Source of the DNA: Ditylenchus dipsaci
Lineage: Eukaryota > Nematoda > Chromadorea > Rhabditida > Anguinidae
DNA: 64,000 bases
Assembly (NCBI GenBank): GCA_004194705.1
Contig: SADC01001238.1
Coordinates: forward strand, 629,796 to 693,795
Direction: 5' to 3'
This document shows, piece after piece, positions 25,001 to 34,257 of this stretch (position 1 is its first letter; the number at the start of each line of letters is the position of its first letter). The translations under genes and the position numbers were made by a program. Below the pieces are notes generated by a model. That model worked only from the letters and a program-made list of their open reading frames with translations. It was not told the DNA's origin and did no database searches.

Positions 25001-27223
25001 AAGTTAACACAGTTAACCTTCTTATCTCGACCGCGACATAAACCAACCTACAACTTTTTAACTCTTTCACACACTATTGTTATATTGAAAGTTTTTGATT
25101 TAGCAGAAAGTTCCTGAGCTATTGTTAATAAGGGTAAAACATGCGCCTCTATTAAATTTAGAAATTTTTCGACACTGGACACTTAAAACTTGGATAGTAC
25201 CGCCTGAATACCACCGCCGAGTAACTCCATCTGTGTACCACTACCTCGGTACCAATATTATTTGGCATGTGCGAGCAATACTTCGGTACCAATATCTGGA
25301 TATCCTATTCTGGGTACCACCATCTCGGTCTACATCCTATCAACCAATTGGGCCGTGGGATGGGGCACCATCACCTGGGTACCCCACCGGGTAACTTCAC
25401 CCATTACCTAGAAATCGATAGACAGCCTCAACGGAGCATGACATTGGGGCAAAATTTTCATTTAAAAAATAGCTAAGATCCTGCGCTACAACCTAACAGA
25501 GCATTTTTTTGTCAAAATGACTATTATAATAAAAAAATTCTTGGCAATCAGTGAAAATCGGGATTTTTCACGAAAATTTGGGTGAGTCCCTGTGAAATCT
25601 ACAGACAGCCTCAACGCAGCAAGCTCATCGCTGCAAACATTTATAAATTGAAATTCAAGATCCTGCGCCACAACCTAACAGAGTGTTTTTTAGACTTTGT
25701 GATAAAAACGACAGTCAAAATCAGATTTGTAAAAAAGTAGAACACACACACCCACATATGCCAAATACTATATAGAGATTTTAGACTACTTCAAAATGTC
25801 TGAGAGCGGCTGCAAAATGCTTCAGCTTCATCTGTTCAAGGCAATTAAAATGTTGGAGCGCTATCTTATTTGCATGTGTGGAGAAGAGCAGGGCAGCGAT
25901 CGTTTGCAAGAAATTTTCAAAGCACTGCTTGAAATGAATAAAAGCGTAGGTTTTTTTCAACAAAAGTTCATCAAAGTTAAGAGTTAATCAATCAGAAACA
26001 AAAAAATTTGAAAACAAAAAAACCTTGTCCTCTCCAAGCAGGTCTCTTTGGGAAATAATAGCCCACTTTTCATACTAGCGAAAACCAGTAAAACAATAGA
26101 GGTTACTTATAGCAGGTCGAATTTAGAGAAAATGAATAAAAAAATGTGAGGTTTCGGGCGATACAGCCCAAAAAATGGTCCATTGCCTAGATCATGACTA
26201 TTTTCAAAGTCTGTGATGAGTTTCTATTTGTTCGAATTTTTAACAAACAGCCAAAAAATTTGGATGTTGAAAAAACGACCGGCATACCCGTCTACCCGTC
26301 TTTTTCTCCAACAGAGGCGTAGCCAAAAAAATATGACGGGGGGGGGTTGCCCGAAATGGAGCTATCGGCGTAAAGCTCGACTTTTTCGGCCTACGAGCCT
26401 CGAGCCGAGCCTCGAAACTTTAGAGCTTCGAGCCGAGCGCTGGAAAAATTTCGAGCCATCGAGCCGAGGGCTTGAAAATTTCGAGGGCTCGACAACCCTA
26501 CTAGTGATTTAAGAAAAGGTTATTTTTTGGGTATTTACCCTGAAAACCTCAGATTTCTTCATTTGCTCTCTAAAGCTGACCCTTTGTAATAATCTCCATT
26601 TTACGGCATATGCTATTATAAAGAGCAAACTATCATCAACAAAAAAGTACGGATAATGAGGCTTTCAATACCCTCATTCATTTAACACGGCCCAATGGAA
26701 GAGAATCATGCCTTTTTGAAAACTTTTTAAAATGTCCCTTGATCGCCGCTTTTATTAATACCTTGTTTATTATAGTAAAAGGCTGGTCTCTTTTTGAAGG
26801 GTAGTTTATAATAGACTAGTACCACCTACGGCCGAAAATAGGGGGGGGGGGGGTTAACCATGCTTTATCGAATTTTTAACAAATAGCCAAAAAAGATTTG
26901 GATATTGAAAAGTAGACCGGCATACCCGTCTATTAGAGAAAATAGGTTAAACTAAAAAATAAAGTGAACTACTACTAAGATACACTGGCCCATCCTTGCG
27001 TCCAATTGCAAGTCACAAAAACAAGCGGGTAAACAAGCTCAAAATTAAAGCATTCAAAGTTTAGAGCCGAAAAATTTGGTTACTTCTAATTGACTATAAC
27101 AAAGTAAAAAAAAGAATATATATTCAGGCTTTTCACACCAGACACTACCACAAGCTCTTCCAGCAACACTTCGGTCCTAGAAAACACCAATCTCCTATCT
27201 ACGAAAAAATAGTTAGTCTGTAG
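19087..27223 (+). CDS. Nuclear-receptor gene A, ligand-binding domain without visible DNA-binding domain
   Basis: Eight exons: 19087-19173, 19232-19294, 21575-21718, 22187-22339, 23022-23155, 23201-23328, 25785-25945, 27128-27223; 321 residues, no frameshift. All introns are GT-AG and phases match. Exons 4-8 form a nematode-type ligand-binding domain: FGKAVGVFELLSSEDQ (helix 3-4 signature), VVHLRQFSLVSALLSQCFYA, ALVLPDKTYVFM, RPISQLNLSVQEYVLIKL, GSDRLQEIFKALLEMN, and a final helix SPIYEKIVSL. Such domains bind small lipophilic ligands and coregulators in the nucleus. Exons 1-3 contain no Cys4 zinc fingers. The ATG lies 7 bases after a TTTTAG acceptor, which would suit a spliced-leader site, so the DNA-binding domain may truly be absent; an unseen upstream exon is the alternative. 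Introns hold several mobile elements. Receptor B (46924-51760) has the same exon plan. Confidence 0.83.
19440..19530 (+). repeat. tRNA-like B-box sequence
   Basis: CAGGTTCGATCCCTGC resembles a tRNA B box, preceded by a weak tRNA-like arm. It lies in intron 2 of receptor A. Probably a tRNA-derived SINE fragment and not a functional tRNA, because the acceptor arm does not pair. Confidence 0.4.
19946..20178. repeat. TTAA-flanked palindromic element
   Basis: A 233-bp almost perfect hairpin with ends AGGGCCTGACCTCTTCC and complement. TTAA lies outside both ends (19942-19945, 20179-20182). Inner words CCCCCGCCAATTCAAA recur in the palindromes at 30553 and 42979, so the three are related. Confidence 0.85.
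20183..20968 (-). mobile_element. TIR element carrying an unidentified minus-strand ORF
   Basis: Ends are TGGCCTGTTCACATACTGAG and the complement of CTCAGTATGTGCGCAGGCCA, followed by GA-rich subterminal sequence. The left end shares its TTAA with the preceding palindrome. On the minus strand a reading frame starts at 20566 (MASAKLLKFQQASEGTS), reaches HLATLYE, and continues after a one-base shift as TAKTQDHQVFQIEEVMDY to about 20200. Codon choice and residue mix look protein-like, but I recognise no transposase motif. It may be a captured host-gene fragment or a truncated transposase. It sits in intron 2 of receptor A. Confidence 0.5.
21878..22119. mobile_element. hAT-type MITE with perfect 8-bp duplication
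   Basis: Ends CAGGGATGGGACGG and CCGTGCCATTCCTG, flanked by TTGTAGAG on both sides (21870-21877, 22120-22127). 242 bp, no coding content, inside intron 3 of receptor A. Confidence 0.8.
22500..22745 (-). repeat. tRNA-headed SINE with self-complementary body
   Basis: The body reads TTGGCTTGTTTAACCAGTTC and folds back on TGGTCAAACAAGCCAAAA. On the minus strand the head carries CTGCGCCAT-complement (ATGGCGCAGTG, A-box-like) and the complement of CGGGATCGAACCTGC (B-box-like). Related copies are at 28566-28905 and 28930-29155. Intron 4 of receptor A. Confidence 0.65.
23395..23775 (+). repeat. tRNA-like SINE split by a MITE
   Basis: GCATGGTGCAATGGTAAAGG before the MITE resembles a tRNA D arm (A box). 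GGTCGCGAGTTCGACCCC after it resembles a T arm (B box). Removing 23454-23729 joins the two at a normal distance. It lies in intron 6 of receptor A. Confidence 0.6.
23454..23727. mobile_element. CCGTATTTTCTCTA-ended MITE (TA target)
   Basis: Terminal inverted repeat CCGTATTTTCTCTAT and complement, flanked by TA. The body contains paired AATTACCCCGGGTAATT-like segments. Same family as 32472, 38521, 53308, 53699 and 58843. Confidence 0.8.
24128..24825. repeat. Foldback element with the CATCCAGAGTC module in its loop
   Basis: Arms of about 150 bases (from CTACCGGAGTATAC and CACCCTACATCGAGTC-like text to the inverse at 24825) enclose a copy of the module at 24360-24590 (ATGCATCCAGAGTCACTTTC, TAAGGTATGTGGGTGTGCG). 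The loop module is the same as in the unrelated element at 15287. Confidence 0.65.
26190..27000. repeat. Degraded repeats in the last intron of receptor A
   Basis: Direct repeats of CGAATTTTTAACAAA...GACCGGCATACCCGTCTA occur at 26233-26295 and 26868-26935. Between them 26390-26502 is a hAT-type end with CGAGCC repeats and the terminus CTCGACAACCCTA. No coding exon recognised between 25945 and 27128. Confidence 0.5.
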
Positions 27224-27305
27224 TGTTATCCTTTATGTAGTGGTCAAAAAATTTCGCTATTTTAAAGTTTTTGTTTAATCAAGGCTTAGTTAGTGATTTC
27301 ACGCA

Positions 27306-27442
27306 CAGTCAACTCCCGTTTTTGTGTACATCCTCGGGACCGGCTCCAGGTGTACACTAAATCGAGGTTCATTCTAGTCATCTCAGTTAACCACCGGCCA
27401 AAATTATTTAATCCAGGTGTACATTAAATCGAGAGTTGACTG
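27306..27442. mobile_element. CAGTCAACTCCCG-ended MITE
   Basis: Ends CAGTCAACTCCCG and GAGAGTTGACTG; right flank TA, left flank CA. The body holds CAGGTGTACATTAAATCGAG-type repeats. Just downstream of receptor A's stop codon. Confidence 0.65.
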
Positions 27443-28093
27443 TAATTATTGTCTATAAAAGCTTCTTAAAGTCAACTTTTATCTGGTTTAGAACTTTTTG
27501 TCTGTCTAAAATTGATCTTTTTTGGCATATATTTTTCTGTCTTTTCTGCCATTTTTTGCTTGTTTCAGTTCATTTTTTCCCAAGCTTAGAAATTTTTTTA
27601 CGTATGGTCATGTATTTTTTTGTATATTGTAAATAGTTTTCGAGTTGTTTTGGTGTGCATTTTTGTATTTATTGTGGGTCATAAACTACAAAAAAGGAAA
27701 TACGCTGGCCAACCCATATATTGATTAAAAAAATAATTCCTGTGTTATTGTCAGCAATTGTCATGCAAAGTATATGCAAAAAAATCCTTCTAAAGAGGTC
27801 ATCTATTGGTGCAGCCGTCTTAAAAGGCGTATACGGTGCATAGAGCTCTATTTTATATGAAGTGTAAATTGTAAAGTACCATCGTATGAAGGGGGTATAT
27901 GAACAAGTGCCGTTATATAGGGCGCACGGTTTGCTTTAACCTAGTAATATAGACCATCGGCGAATATCGGTTGATCCTAAGTGTTTGGACTTTGAAAACC
28001 TAAGGTGTTGTACTTGAGTGTTCCGGTGAAATATCAGACATAAGTTTGCAAAACATGATAAAAATCGGGTTTGAACACAAAATCCACCCTTAA
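27443..28093. other. Intergenic AT-rich DNA
   Basis: No gene recognised between receptor A and the next foldback. Short ORFs (such as 27436-27636) are low-complexity T-rich sequence. Confidence 0.4.
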
Positions 28094-28403
28094 CACTCGG
28101 ACTGTCATGCGTGACTTTTGCGCAAGCTGACTCAGAATTTCACGCTGAACACGATGGTCTTTTTAGTTTTTTATATTTTCAAAAATGCGAAAAATAAAAA
28201 ATTTGATTTTGGAATTTTGCCTTGCCCCCCCCCCTTATGTTGAAAATATCCGAAATCTAAAACATAAGGGAGGACCAAGGCTAAATTCGAAAATTAAATT
28301 TCATTTTTTTTCGCATTTTTTGAAAAACGAACTTGAAAGATCATCGTGTTCAGCGTGAAATTCTGAGTCAGCTCGCGCAAAAGTCACTTAGACAGTCCGA
28401 GTG
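28094..28403. mobile_element. TTAA-flanked foldback, CACTCGGACTGTC ends
   Basis: Ends CACTCGGACTGTC and complement with TTAA outside both (28090-28093, 28404-28407). The arms include CAGAATTTCACGCTGAACAC, a word shared with foldbacks at 37.3, 48.9, 50.7 and 51.2 kb. Poly-C centre. Confidence 0.8.
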
Positions 28404-28565
28404 TTAATCCAGGTCAGAATCCACCACCTCCAATTTAGAGAGCGAGGAAAAATTTTTAGAAGTAACTTTAAGAAAGATGAGATGTCGTAGTTGAGTGTTT
28501 TGGTGAGATGTTAGACACGAGTTTGCAAAACATAGCAGAAAATTGTGCTTAAGGGGGGGGGGGAG

Positions 28566-28905
28566 CCATTTAGGTTTGAAAAAGTGGCTTCCATGGCGCA
28601 GTGCGTAAGTGCTCGCTTTTTTTGCCCAAAATGGTGTTTTTTTGGTGTTGCAGGTTCAAACCCACGTAGGGGCACACTATTTTTTTTTGGCTTTTTTGGG
28701 CAGTTTAGAGGTAATTTGGGTCGCTGATCCCGATTCTGGCGTCAAAAAAGTCTAATTACCTCTAAACTGCCCAAAAGAGCCAAAAAAAATAGTGTGCCCT
28801 ACGTGGGTTTGAACTGCAACACCAAAAACACCATTTTGGGCCAAAAAACGCGAGCACTTACGCACTGCGCCATGGAAGCCACTTTTTCAAACCTAAATTG
28901 CTTCA
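28566..28905. repeat. Palindromic SINE with tRNA-like heads at both ends
   Basis: Left end (+): CATGGCGCAGTGCGTAAGTG (A-box-like) and GCAGGTTCAAACCCACG (B-box-like), then GGCACACTA. The whole unit is then repeated in inverse orientation, ending with the same tRNA-like head on the minus strand. Centre near 28735. The central arms share TAGAGGTAATTTGGGTCGC with the copies at 22500 and 28930. Confidence 0.75.
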
Positions 28906-28929
28906 TCCCCCTTTTAAAGGAGGAAGAAA

Positions 28930-29155
28930 AGCCATTTAGGTTTGAAAAAGTGGCCTCTATAATGCAGTGCGCAAGTGTTTGTGTTTTTCGGCCATAATGT
29001 GTTGCAGGTTCGATCCGCCTAGTGGCACACTATTAATTTTGGCTTGTTTTGCCAGTTTTAGAGGTAATCATTAGACTTTTTTGGACGCCAGATTCGGAAT
29101 CAGCGACTCAAATTACCCCTAGAACTGGTCAAACAAGGCAAAAAAGTGACAGTAG
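28930..29155 (+). repeat. tRNA-headed SINE, single-headed copy
   Basis: The head has ATAATGCAGTGCGCAAGTG and GCAGGTTCGATCCGCC. The body folds back (GGCTTGTTTTGCCAGTTTTA against CTAGAACTGGTCAAACAAG). The second head seen at 28905 is missing. Confidence 0.7.
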
Positions 29156-29424
29156 GACGGACACAGTCTACAAACTATATAGAGATGGATCAAATGATCA
29201 AAAAAAAAGCTGAGATTGCTGTTAGATAGAAAGTCTTAGAGTGCGCTCACAACAGGTTCGGATCGTATCCACATCCGCACATGCGTAGGGAAATACGGAT
29301 ATGTTGTGTGCACCGCATACTTAATTTTGTTTAATTGCCAAGTGTAATACCCCTATCAGTGTGCTTAACATCAAAAAAAGACAGCGAATGGAGGTCAGGA
29401 AGATAAGTTGGCTTACATATTTTA

Positions 29425-30100
29425 AGGGGACACGGACGTTTCGTCGTAAAACCGTTTCGTCGTAAGCCGTTTCGTCGTAAGGGACTTTTCGTAGTAAGGG
29501 ACGCTTCGTCGTAAATTGGTTTTGTGGTAGTAGACATTGTTTTCTTCTAGACTAACAGTTAATAACTAGTTTTGGCTCTATTCCACCATGGGGAGAGGGA
29601 GGAGGGTTTGTCTTGGCCCCCTGTTGTGTTTTCAGGTCTTTCAAGGCCTAAGCAAGGGTAGGGCGGCGTATGTTAGGACGAGCTGAAACATATCCTTTAC
29701 TCATCTTCAATTCCATTTTAATATACGCTGGCCTAAACTTGCCTAAGCCTAAGCTTAAAAAATCACAATAAAAAACAATTTAGCCGAAAGTAATTAATTA
29801 TTTTAGCCGAAAGTAATTAAAGATTTAGCCAAAAGTAATTAAAAAATTTCGATCCAAGTGGACAACCACTTGGTTATGTTGGTACATGTGAAAAATGTGG
29901 ATTCAAATTTTAATGAGAATCTTGATAAAAATGGTTTTAATAGTTTATATGTCAAGCTCAACTGACTAAAACCCCATAAAATTATTCACAGATAAGCATC
30001 ACGTTGTTTCCTAATGCTAATAATTTTTGCGACGAAACGTCCCTTACGACAAAACGGTTTACGACGAAACGGCTTTGCGACGAAACGTCGCGTACCCTAT
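29425..30100. mobile_element. Element with inverted arrays of TTTCGTCGTAA
   Basis: Left end: four to five spaced copies of TTTCGTCGTAA within 29445-29520. Right end: the complement (TTACGACGAAACG) several times within 30030-30090. The middle (29540-30020) carries no recognised ORF; it includes three AAAGTAATTAA(A) repeats near 29780-29845. Confidence 0.65.
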
Positions 30101-30552
30101 TTTAAGATGTTCTTTATATTTTGTCGGATTCACGCAAAATGCGTACACACGTGCGGATGCGAACGTGTCATGAGGGGACACTTTAGATTTTCGTATTTTT
30201 AAATAGCAAAACTGTATAAACTTGTGATATCACAAATATGGTGTCGGCAAACTTAACAAAACAGAGCAAAGCTCCATTAAGTCAATTTTATTATGCCATA
30301 TACGATATTAAAGATATTCTTATTTTCAAAAAAAAAAGTTTTTTAAGGCTGCATAAATTTAGTTGGAATAAATTAAGGGCATAATAGGGTGTCAAAACAG
30401 CTTTAAAAGTTCTATATATACATGGTCTAAACTGAACTTCTCTCACTAAATTTCTCAACTTTACCGCCGAATTAAGTAGCTCTATCCGTCCTTTTTTGAT
30501 AGTATATTATGCTTATTAGAAATATTTTAGAATAGTCATTTTTTGCTCTTAA

Positions 30553-30727
30553 AGGACTATGGTTATTGCGCGCAGCGGCGTGTGCGAAATTTGAATTGGC
30601 GGGGGACACTTCTCTTCTGTCTCAAAATTTACTCTTTGGAGTCGTTCGACATTACTCCAGACCAAAGAGAAGTGTCCCCCGCCAATTCAAATTTTGCACA
30701 TGCCACTGCGCGCAAAAACCATGGCCT
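30553..30727. repeat. TTAA-flanked palindrome
   Basis: Ends AGGACTATGGTT and AACCATGGCCT, with TTAA outside both. Inner CCCCCGCCAATTCAAAT on each arm links it to 19946-20178. Two ORFs over it are mirror reads of the arms. Confidence 0.8.
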
Positions 30728-30963
30728 TTAAAGAACCAAGCTCACGGTGGTCTGGTGATGCCTGGGAATTCAAAAACTTTTTGGAAAAAAATTAATTTCT
30801 TAAAAATGACTAAATCGAAGTTTTTTGAGTTCTTCTGATTTTAGTTATTTTACAAAAAAAGATTTTATCCAAAAGGCCATATCTCAACGTTAAATGTGGC
30901 CAGAATAATAGTTCTTTCATAATTAGTGTAAAGTGTCCATTTTAAGCTATTTAGTTCAGAGAA

Positions 30964-32408
30964 ATGCAACCAACCAGCTTGCTGTTGACACTTTGTGTTG
31001 CTCTGGCTCAACTGCCATGCAGTTTTGCTCTTTGGGCCATCCCATCTCGCCTGCCAGAATTGCCACCAACGAAAAGATCAAGAAGAATTGCAGCCTGATC
31101 CGCGTCTCTACCACACTTGAAGGCCATGACGACCAGCAAAAAACACTAGACGACGTCTTTCAGGTTAGTTTTGGCTCTACAGTCAACTCTACCGTTAACG
31201 TAATGGCAAAAAAGTTTGTTCCCACCTTGGGTCCGACACTTTTTAACCCAACTTTCAAAGTTATTTTACTTTTCTTTTTCAACAGTCTGGTCTCAAATAT
31301 CGCAAGGATTCCGATTTTGCCGATCGTTTTTGCAAAAGAAAATACTCTGGAATTTAAAAGGCCTACTGCCTCGTTAAAATAGGCTATAGGGTGATTAACA
31401 CCCTCAAATATACTATTTACGCCTTCAAATATTGTTTTTATCCAGTGAAATTATTTTGTCTTGCGACTTCATATTATTTTTTCTCCTCCTTCTCTAAAAA
31501 ATAATATGAACTCGCAAGACAAAATAATTTCACTGGATAAAAACAAAATTTGAGGGATACCTGCGCCGAATTTGAAAATTGGGTTAAAAAGTGTCGGACC
31601 CAAGACGGAACGAATTTTTCGCCATCATGTTAACAGGCGAGTCGACTGTATGCGCATTCGCATCTCCCAAAAAAAAGATGCCTTGGTCCCGCTGTTAATT
31701 TTTTTTTTTGAGATCTTTTTCCTCAAATATCTTTAACAGTTTTTATTCACGCTTTTTTAGCATTTTCAGGAAAAAATATTTGGTGAAAAAAGTCAGTTTG
31801 GGGGACCAAGGCAAAATTTTTCCCCGAATACAATCTTTCGCCTGAAAATGCTGAAAAAGCGTAAATAAACACTTTTTGAGACATTTAAGGAAAAAAAATT
31901 CAAAAAAATCAACAGGTGACCAAGGCATCTTTTTTTTTTCTAGAGATCTGAATGCGTATATTGCCTTAATTTTTTGCATTCAAAAATATCCCACACTTTA
32001 AAGTTTTAGTCTATGGATCGGTCGGTCAGAGATTTGGCAGTCACACTTGTGCTGGTGTACAATAGCAGTGAAGCAGTTAAAGCGGGGTTTGTGAATGAGC
32101 GCGAGGAGCCAGCGCACAGAGTTGCCAATGAGTTTGGCAGAAATCTGGGCGGTCAAGGACCTTTTGCTTTTGGTCAACTGGCTAAGCAGGAAGCTGACGC
32201 TCTCTACCCTGTGCTCTTGAAACTGGCAGCCCAGTACAGAGACACCTTCTTTGCAGACTACCAAAGGCGAAAGGAGATCTACCTGATTCCAATTGGCAAG
32301 CTGCCCAAGAGTAAACCAGGCGACAAACAATCTTTTGTGGTTGTTGTTATGCACAAACATGACCAATCTCTCAGTGCCATTGCTGCTCTTTTGCTAGAAG
32401 TTAACTAA
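30964..32408 (+). CDS. Secreted protein family, copy 2 (one frameshift)
   Basis: Exons 30964-31163 and 32010-32408. Exon 1 encodes a hydrophobic leader (MQPTSLLLTLCVALAQLPC), then ISPARIATNEKIK and TTLEGHDD. Exon 2 encodes DLAVTLVLVYNSSEAVKAGF, RVANEFGRN, ADALYPVLLKLAAQYRDTFF, RRKEIYLIPIGKL and VVVVMHKHDQSLSAIAALLL. The predicted length is about 199 residues. Reading shifts once in exon 1 at the GGG of 31034-31036; one additional G restores the family frame. The mature part lacks conserved cysteines. AATAAA follows the stop by about 30 bases. The intron contains a CAGTCAACTC MITE and a CCTTGGTCCC foldback. I do not recognise the family; secretion is inferred from the leader. Confidence 0.75.
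31180..31648. mobile_element. CAGTCAACTC-ended foldback MITE in an intron
   Basis: Ends CAGTCAACTCTACCGTTAAC and complement of GTTAACAGGCGAGTCGACTG, flanked by TA. Arms contain TTGGGTCCGACACTTTTTAA, a word also found at 35.5, 50.0, 50.3 and 57.6 kb. A second small palindrome is centred near 31490. Confidence 0.75.
31655..31975. repeat. Foldback with AAAGATGCCTTGGTCCC arms
   Basis: Arms GCATTCGCATCTC...GATGCCTTGGTCCC and GACCAAGGCATC...GAGATCTGAATGCG are inverted. It belongs to the CCTTGGTCCCC-bearing group. Confidence 0.65.
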
Positions 32409-32471
32409 GGATTTTGTGCCTAGAAATTATGAAAGTTAATAAATAATATATTTTTTGTGCTGTGCAAAATA

Positions 32472-32732
32472 TCGTATTTTCTCTAATAATTACCCGGGCT
32501 AATTATTTTTCAACCCCTCAAAAATCGAAAAAAAAATTATTTTGATTTTGAGATTTTTGGGTACCCAACCAAATCTGAAAAGTGGAATCAACTAATTTCG
32601 TGGTGATTAAGAAAACGCGAAAAACAGATTCGCAAAATAATTTTTTTGAGCTGAGATACAGGATGCCTATGGGGGGTAATTAATAGAGAGGGGTAATTAT
32701 TAGAGAGGGGGTAATAAATAGAGAAAATACGG
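32472..32732. mobile_element. CCGTATTTTCTCTAAT-type MITE
   Basis: Ends TCGTATTTTCTCTAAT and complement of TAGAGAAAATACGG, flanked by TA. It lies about 60 bases past the stop of secreted copy 2. The body is almost the same as at 23454-23727. Confidence 0.75.
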
Positions 32733-32879
32733 TACTGCTTAGAGTAAGGTTTTCACATGACCTCTCGTCCATACAAGCCTTCGTCGGTACTTTATTCTCA
32801 AAACACACGCACAACAATATAATATAGAGAATAAAGATTCTACTAGAGATTCCTTTTTTCCTCTTCTTGCTTGTGCAGA

Positions 32880-33500
32880 TCGGCCAGCCTTCGTGCTGAG
32901 CATTAGAGGTTAGATCATCTACTGCATGAGCTGCGAGGATCCAGTCACCATCGAAGAGCGCATCACCACCAGTCTTGACTTCGTCATCCGGAGCAGCCGT
33001 CTTCTTCTTGATTTCCGGGGTCTAGTATTGCCCTTCACCAGCTTAACTCGGTCACACGTGATATCTCCATCACCCTCTACACTATCACCACGCCTATCTC
33101 GCACTCGGTCATAACCACCGATCTTCCACGGGTACCAAGGGGTCCCAGACCCTCACACTTTAACTCGCCAACGGTCACAGGGGTTCCCAGATCCAAACTC
33201 TCAAAAAGCCTACTAACATGAGCTTCGGCCTCTTCTTCCAATATCCCTCCTTCAGCTTCAGGGCATCCAAGGCACGGTCACCCTCACCCACCAGTTGCTT
33301 TACTTTCGGGTCCACTTTGAGCACTTTTGAGCACGAGACTTCCACTCGGCTTGATTTCCAAATTGCATGGAGCATCTTCTTGCGAGCTAGATCTTTCTTT
33401 TTAGGTTCCAGAGAACAAGACTGCACTGATTTTGATCTACTGGAAATTCTGCTCAATATACATTCCAAACACAAACGAATCAATTTCAAGTATGAATGAA
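32880..33500 (-). repeat. Degenerate ORF-like repeat, copy 1
   Basis: On the minus strand it reads KVLKVDPKVKQLVGEGDRAL then KKRPK, and in another frame VTVGELKCEGLGPLG and VVMTECEIGVV. The plus strand at 56160-56610 has the same order of segments (LKVDPKLKWLIDSGGGFLEA, EKRPKR, TVGEMECQGLGP, VMTECEVVMVL). Stops and shifts break both. It is GC-richer than its surroundings. Probably a mobile-element coding remnant, family unknown. Confidence 0.5.
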
Positions 33501-33960
33501 TACGTCTATGCTAAACATCGTTTTGTTTTATTCCTGTCATCACAGCATCTTCTACATCTAAGTTTTTTCTGAAAACGCATCCTATTATCCTGTTATCTTC
33601 GCCTCCAGAAAAACAAAAAAAAAAGAAATAAAAATTTGAGCTCACCTTCTCCAATAAATCGTGGCAATTTCGGATTTTCTATCTAAACAAATAATCAGAA
33701 ACGCTTTAAAGGTTGCTGTATTGCTTGCTTCTAAGCAAAATACAAACCTTATATTTTTCTTTCTTAATGCCATTCGCGGATGTTGAATTGGTCAATATGA
33801 AATTTCTTGCTTGCAGAGTGAACTGTCAGCTGTTTTGCATGTTTGATAATCTCGAGCTTTCATAAGGTAGAGAATGCCTTTCGCTTTCTCACTTTTTTTA
33901 CTATCATCGCTGCTGGATTTGTAGCTGCTGTAGTTAGTCAGAACTTAAAAAAAAATTCAA
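33500..33960. other. Intergenic, possible lone exon
   Basis: An acceptor-like TTGCTTGCAG at 33816 precedes SELSAVLHV and a stop; I cannot link it to a gene. Otherwise AT-rich without feature. Confidence 0.25.
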
Positions 33961-33962
33961 AA

Positions 33963-34257
33963 GAGCATGCCCATCGCCAATGGGAATATTTTGAAAGGCG
34001 GGTACCAGTGAAATTCAAACAAGAATTATTTTTAAATTATTTTCAGTTGAGTACCCTGCAGACAATAATTCATCAACAATAGCATCAGTGACCTATTGAT
34101 AAAACAGCGGCGTAGTGTAAAAGTCAGTTGTCGGTTGGATTCCCATTGAAAGTATAGTCTTTCCTCGAATTTTACCAAATTGCGAGAAATTAATTCACGT
34201 TTGAATTTCACTGGTACCCGCTTTTTTAAATATTCCCATCAGCGAGAAGCATGCCTC
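33963..34257. mobile_element. TIR element with a tRNA-like core, copy 1
   Basis: Inverted ends GAGCATGCCCATCGCC and GGCGAGAAGCATGCCTC-like, followed inward by GGGAATATTTTGAAAGGCGG and GGTACC. At 34087-34155 the loop reads GTGACCTATTGATAAAACAG (A-box-like) and GTCGGTTGGATTCCCATT (B-box-like), about the size of a tRNA. Other copies: 51881 and 63060. Confidence 0.7.

Noticed and set aside
29445..29520. Regularly spaced repeats that could suggest a CRISPR-like array
   Set aside because: Spacing is too short, copies are inverted at the other end, and the DNA is eukaryotic; it is an element terminus.
30933..31382. 149-residue ORF on the plus strand
   Set aside because: It joins part of secreted copy 2 exon 1 (after its frameshift) with the following intron and MITE arm.
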